From an uncultured Odoribacter sp. (GTDB taxonomy: Bacteria; Bacteroidota; Bacteroidia; Bacteroidales; Marinifilaceae), in the NCBI GenBank assembly GCA_947176455.1, contig CAMWQQ010000042.1, forward strand, positions 1 to 10,311: 10,311 nt of DNA, written 5' to 3'. Below are positions 7,458 to 10,311 of this stretch, in pieces. A program made the position numbers and the translations under genes. Position 1 is the first letter of the stretch. Every line of letters starts with the position of its first letter. The notes beneath the pieces are model-generated. The model did no database searches. It saw only the letters and a program-made list of their open reading frames with translations, and was not told the origin of the DNA.

Positions 7458-8924
7458 ATGAAACCGGACAATCACATTTTGATCATATTCGGCGCTTCGG
7501 GAGATTTGACGAAGCGGAAGTTGTTGCCTTCTCTGTTTGAACTGTTCGACCGGGATATGTTGCCCGAACGTTTTGTCGTGTTGGGCGTGGCGCGGACGAA
7601 GTTTACCGGGGAGGGGTTTCGGAAAGAACAGCGGGAAAACCTGAAACGCTTTTTGAAAAGCGGAGAGCCTGCCGACAAAACCTTGGACTCGTTTTTGGAG
7701 CGGGTGCATTATGTGGCTTTGGATACGGACGACGCAAGGGAGTACCGTTTGCTGGCGGAGAAGATTGCCGAAATCCGGCGAACGGAGGATATTCCGGATA
7801 AGTTGCTGTTTTATCTCGCCGTGCCTCCCCAGAATTATGAACGGATTGCCGATGCGCTGAGGGAAACGGGGCTGAATCGGGCGCAGGAAGAAAGAGGGTG
7901 GAGACGGATTATCGTGGAAAAGCCTTTCGGAAGCAGTCTGGAGACGGCGCAACGGTTGAACAGGCATTTGTGCTCCATTTTCGGGGAAGATGAGATATAC
8001 CGCATTGACCATTTTCTGGGAAAGGAGACCGTGCAGAATATTCTGGTGTTGCGTTTTGCCAATCAGATTTTTGAATCGCTGTGGAACCGGAATTACATTG
8101 AATCGATAGAAATACGCGCCGAGGAGACGTTGGGAATAGAGAACCGTGGAAAGTATTACGAAGGGGCGGGGGCGCTTCGGGATATGGTGCAGAATCACCT
8201 GATGCAGTTAATGGGTTTCGTGGCTATGGAGGCACCTTCCGCCTTTGATGCGGAACTGATGCGCGACGAGGTGGCAAAGGTGTTTCGTTCCTTGCATCCA
8301 CTGTCGCCCGCAGATGTGATTCGCGGACAATATGTCGCCGGGGAGGTTGATGGGAAGCCGTTGCCTGCCTACCGGGAAGAGCAGGGGGTAAATGCGGATT
8401 CGACCACCGAAACGTATGTCGCTATGCGTTTTTATATCGACAACTGGCGTTGGGGCGGAGTGCCTTTTTATTTCTATACGGGGAAACGTTTGGCAAAATC
8501 GAAGTCGGAAATCATCATCCATTTCAAGAATGTGCCGCATCGCCTGTTTACCGGTATGTGCACCCAGGACTCCTGCAATGAGCTGGTGCTGAAGGTGGAT
8601 GCGCCGGAAAGCATCTCCCTGAAATTCGGATTGAAAGTGCCGGGGTCATTTTTCGAGGTGAAGCGGGTGAGTATGGATTTCGCTTATGATTCCCTGTGCA
8701 ATACTTATATCGCGAACGCCTACGAACGTTTGTTGCTGGATGCGATGCAGGGCGACTCGACCCTTTATACCCGGACGGACGCACTGGAATTGAGCTGGCG
8801 GTTTATCGACCCGATTGTGCGGGCGTGGGCGGAGAAACCGGCGGAAGGATTGGTTTTTTATCCTGCCGGAAGCGAAGGACCCATGCCACAGGGTGACCAG
8901 GGCGATGTCTTGTGTGCCAAGTAG
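7458..8924 (+). CDS. zwf: glucose-6-phosphate 1-dehydrogenase
   Basis: The 488-residue enzyme makes 6-phosphogluconolactone and NADPH from glucose-6-phosphate, the entry step of the oxidative pentose phosphate pathway. The nucleotide-binding motif GASGDLTKRKL is at 12-22 (in place of the classical GxxGxxG). VEKPFG follows mid-domain, and the active-site signature RIDHFLGKE is at 182-190, with D184, H185 and K189 in place. GAGALRDMVQNHLMQL and YFYTGKRL are further family blocks. Length is standard. It lies 12 bases after gnd with no promoter between, so the two form an operon. In many Bacteroidales the third gene is pgl (6-phosphogluconolactonase, which hydrolyses the Zwf product). Here zwf is instead followed by non-coding DNA and a B12 riboswitch. 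Confidence 0.96.
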   Translation: MKPDNHILIIFGASGDLTKRKLLPSLFELFDRDMLPERFVVLGVARTKFTGEGFRKEQRENLKRFLKSGEPADKTLDSFLERVHYVALDTDDAREYRLLAEKIAEIRRTEDIPDKLLFYLAVPPQNYERIADALRETGLNRAQEERGWRRIIVEKPFGSSLETAQRLNRHLCSIFGEDEIYRIDHFLGKETVQNILVLRFANQIFESLWNRNYIESIEIRAEETLGIENRGKYYEGAGALRDMVQNHLMQLMGFVAMEAPSAFDAELMRDEVAKVFRSLHPLSPADVIRGQYVAGEVDGKPLPAYREEQGVNADSTTETYVAMRFYIDNWRWGGVPFYFYTGKRLAKSKSEIIIHFKNVPHRLFTGMCTQDSCNELVLKVDAPESISLKFGLKVPGSFFEVKRVSMDFAYDSLCNTYIANAYERLLLDAMQGDSTLYTRTDALELSWRFIDPIVRAWAEKPAEGLVFYPAGSEGPMPQGDQGDVLCAK

Positions 8925-8992
8925 GAACTGCTTGTCTGCCAAAACTTTGGAAGAAAAGTGAAGCCCGTTTCATTTTTTCCCTAGGTTTGAAG
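8925..8992. other. 3' end of the gnd-zwf transcript
   Basis: This non-coding stretch after the zwf stop holds one weak hairpin (listed separately) and no strong GC-rich terminator. No pgl fragment or other coding remnant is recognisable in it. Confidence 0.5.
8953..8978 (+). terminator. weak AT-rich hairpin, candidate zwf terminator
   Basis: GAAAAGTGAA (8953-8962) can pair with TTCATTTTTT (8969-8978) over 10 bp with two G-T wobbles around the loop GCCCGT. The T-run forms the 3' arm, as in terminators with an extended A/T stem. The core is only five base pairs, so termination may be inefficient. Confidence 0.3.
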
Positions 8993-9021
8993 TTGTGTTT
9001 TTCAAATAAAGCGTATATTTG
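8993..9021 (+). promoter_or_regulatory. promoter of the B12-controlled receptor gene
   Basis: TATATTTG at 9014-9021 matches the Bacteroidetes -7 consensus TAnnTTTG in full. TTG at 8993-8995 lies 18 bases upstream and can serve as the -33 element; TTTG at 8986-8989 is an alternative. Transcription would start within a few bases of 9025, exactly where the 5' strand of the riboswitch P1 helix begins. This independent agreement supports both calls. Confidence 0.6.
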
Positions 9022-9024
9022 CCT

Positions 9025-9195
9025 TCGTTTTGTTCCGAACCGTTTTTCGACGGCAAGGATTAAATGGGAATCAGGTGAGAATCCTGAACAGTCCCGCTGC
9101 TGTAAGCCTATAATGGGTCAGGCATACTTTAGCCATTGTCTCTCCGGAGATGAGAAGGCGCCTGGACCGGGTAAGTCAGAAGACCTGCAAAACGA
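9025..9195 (+). ncRNA. cobalamin (B12) riboswitch aptamer
   Basis: The conserved cobalamin aptamer sequence is clear. P3 is GGGA (9066-9069) with TCCC (9092-9095). P4 is TCAGG (9071-9075) with CCTGA (9083-9087), enclosing GTGAGAAT. The core GCTGCTGTAAGCC follows at 9096-9108. A P5-type stem is AATGG (9112-9116) with CCATT (9133-9137), and GCC (9106-9108) faces GGC (9157-9159). The B12 box AAGTCAGAAGACCTGC is at 9173-9188. The ends close by a perfect 8-bp P1 helix, TCGTTTTG (9025-9032) with CAAAACGA (9188-9195). A small hairpin CCGT/ACGG (9040-9043, 9050-9053) lies between P1 and P3. The RNA binds adenosyl- or other cobalamin and normally represses the downstream gene, here the TonB receptor at 9377. 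Confidence 0.95.
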
Positions 9196-9376
9196 TTTTT
9201 TTTCAATGGCTTTCGAGGAATTAGCTGTAGAAAACATCAGGTATGCGTTTTTAGCACGTTTTACATTTTGGGTTTTACAGAACATACGGAAAGGGTTTCC
9301 GTCGTGTTTTCGGGTATAGGTTTCCTTCCCGTTTTCTTCGAAACATAGTAATAACTGTTTAAAGGAAACGGGTTTG
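9196..9376 (+). promoter_or_regulatory. leader between riboswitch and receptor, candidate expression platform
   Basis: The leader opens with eight T residues (9196-9203) directly after P1. It then holds a perfect hairpin ACGGAAA/TTTCCGT (9286-9292 with 9296-9302). Near the start codon, CCCGTTTTCTT (9328-9338) can pair with AAGGAAACGGG (9362-9372) over 11 bp with one wobble. This would hide the purine-rich AAAGGA region and end four bases before the ATG at 9377. A competing hairpin, CGGG (9311-9314) with CCCG (9328-9331) plus AGG (9318-9320) with CCT (9324-9326), uses the same CCCG. The two cannot form together, as expected of a switch. No convincing coding sequence is present in the leader. 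Confidence 0.5.
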
Positions 9377-10311
9377 ATGCGTTTGTTTTTTTATCGGTGT
9401 GGACTTTGCGTTTTGGGACTGGTCGGCATTTTGAGCCGGAGTGTCGCGCAGACGGCGGATACGCTTCGGGAGCATCAATTGCAGCAGGTGGATGTGTCGG
9501 GCGTGCGACGTCCGTCGGTGGTGCGCTCCTCGGCACCGTTGCAGGTGGTGAGCGGTGCGGAAATGGAGCGTCTGGGCTATCAGAGCCTGGCGGATGCCGT
9601 GCGGCGTTTCAGCGGAGTGACCGTGAAGGACTACGGTGGCATCGGCGGATTGAAAACGGTGTCGGTGCGCAGTCTGGGAGCGCACCACACGGCGGTGGCG
9701 TATGACGGTATCGCCGTCAGCAATTGCCAGGCGGGACAAATCGACATTGGACGGTTTTCCTTGGATAATGTATCGCAGGTCAGTCTCGCCGTCGGACAGG
9801 AAGATGACATTTTCCAGTCGGCACGGATGTTCGCTTCGGCGGGGGTGTTGAGTATCCGGACGCAACAGCCGGCATTCGGAGAAAACCGGAAGGACAGTTG
9901 GCAGTTCCGGGTAAAAGGCGGTTCTTTCGGTTTCATCAATCCGAATCTGCGTTACGCCCGGAAGCTGACGCAACGGACCCGCATTGCCGTGGACGGTGAT
10001 TTTTTGAGGGCGGACGGCGCTTATCCTTTTACCTTGAAGAACGGGAAACGGGTCACCCGGGAGAAACGGTACAATTCCGATATCCTTTCCTGGCACACGG
10101 AAACCAATCTTTACACCACTTTCCGGGACAGTAGCATCCTGACGGCAAAGGCCTATTATTTCCAGTCGGAACGGGGCTTGCCGGGTGGCGTGATTTATTA
10201 CAATCCTTACAACAAGGAGCGTTTGTGGGACCGCAATTTCTTTGCCCAGACCGGCTACGAGAAGCATTTCAACCCGCAATGGGCGCTGAAAGGAGCGTTG
10301 AAGTATAATTA
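9377..10311 (+). CDS. TonB-dependent outer membrane receptor, probably for cobalamin (partial)
   Basis: An open frame of 311 codons runs from the ATG at 9377 to the right edge with no stop, so only the N-terminal part is in the window. Residues 1-25 form a signal peptide (likely cleavage at SVA-Q). The plug domain starts around QVDVSGVR (37-44), a possible TonB-box region, and continues through SGAEMERLGYQSLADAVRRF (59-78), the GVTVKDYGGIGGLKTVSVR block (80-98) and the conserved AYDGI (108-112). From about residue 170 come amphipathic strands of the beta barrel. There is no N-terminal carboxypeptidase-like domain of the SusC kind, which suits a BtuB-type transporter of small ligands. The riboswitch upstream makes cobalamin the likely substrate. 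AAAGGA at 9361-9366 may act as ribosome binding site. BtuFCD, BtuG or cobinamide genes may lie beyond the edge. Confidence 0.88.
   Translation, partial: MRLFFYRCGLCVLGLVGILSRSVAQTADTLREHQLQQVDVSGVRRPSVVRSSAPLQVVSGAEMERLGYQSLADAVRRFSGVTVKDYGGIGGLKTVSVRSLGAHHTAVAYDGIAVSNCQAGQIDIGRFSLDNVSQVSLAVGQEDDIFQSARMFASAGVLSIRTQQPAFGENRKDSWQFRVKGGSFGFINPNLRYARKLTQRTRIAVDGDFLRADGAYPFTLKNGKRVTREKRYNSDILSWHTETNLYTTFRDSSILTAKAYYFQSERGLPGGVIYYNPYNKERLWDRNFFAQTGYEKHFNPQWALKGALKYN

Noticed and set aside
6261..8198. 645-residue open frame on the minus strand across gnd and zwf
   Set aside because: It is antisense to two clearly identified enzymes, reads as low-complexity Arg/Pro/His/Gln-rich protein with no recognisable domain, and is a by-product of the codon use of the real genes.
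8912..9319. 135-residue plus-strand open frame over the B12 riboswitch
   Set aside because: It overlaps the end of zwf and the whole aptamer. The conservation here is that of RNA structure, and the translation resembles no protein.
9359..10279. 306-residue open frame on the minus strand within the receptor gene
   Set aside because: It is antisense to a convincing TonB plug and barrel sequence that is open to the window edge.

Overview
The window looks like a stretch of chromosome from a Bacteroidales bacterium, with a GC content of about one half judged by eye. Three things point there. Several intergenic regions carry matches to the Bacteroidetes-type -7 promoter element TAnnTTTG. The rsmE-DUF4159 pair, secreted GH20 hexosaminidase and SusC/BtuB-style TonB receptor are typical of that order. 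Most genes also lack a clear Shine-Dalgarno sequence. The genus cannot be fixed from this sequence. The content is mostly housekeeping, and I see no transposase, integrase, phage gene, CRISPR array, rRNA or tRNA.

Layout. Positions 1-105 hold an AT-rich 9-nt tandem repeat and a possible promoter. A two-gene plus-strand unit follows: rsmE (106-810, 16S rRNA m3U methyltransferase) and an exported DUF4159 protein (826-1494). A minus-strand secreted GH20 beta-N-acetylhexosaminidase (1469-3091) overlaps the end of the DUF4159 gene tail to tail by 26 bp. A divergent 187-bp region then leads to clpB (3279-5870, disaggregase), which ends in a strong intrinsic terminator (5893-5930). Next is the oxidative pentose phosphate pair gnd (5988-7445) and zwf (7458-8924), 12 bp apart, without the usual third gene pgl. 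A 452-bp non-coding stretch (8925-9376) holds a weak hairpin terminator, a well-matched promoter, a full cobalamin (B12) riboswitch and a long leader. It precedes a TonB-dependent receptor gene (from 9377) that runs off the right edge and is most simply a BtuB-type cobalamin receptor.

How they work together. Zwf and Gnd supply NADPH and ribulose-5-phosphate. ClpB works with DnaK on aggregated protein. The hexosaminidase probably trims host or bacterial aminosugar glycans in the periplasm. The riboswitch should shut off the receptor when B12 is plentiful. The most interesting structures are in the B12 leader: the aptamer P1 helix is followed at once by eight T residues, and further down two mutually exclusive hairpins can form just before the receptor start codon. 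No clearly new multi-gene system was found.
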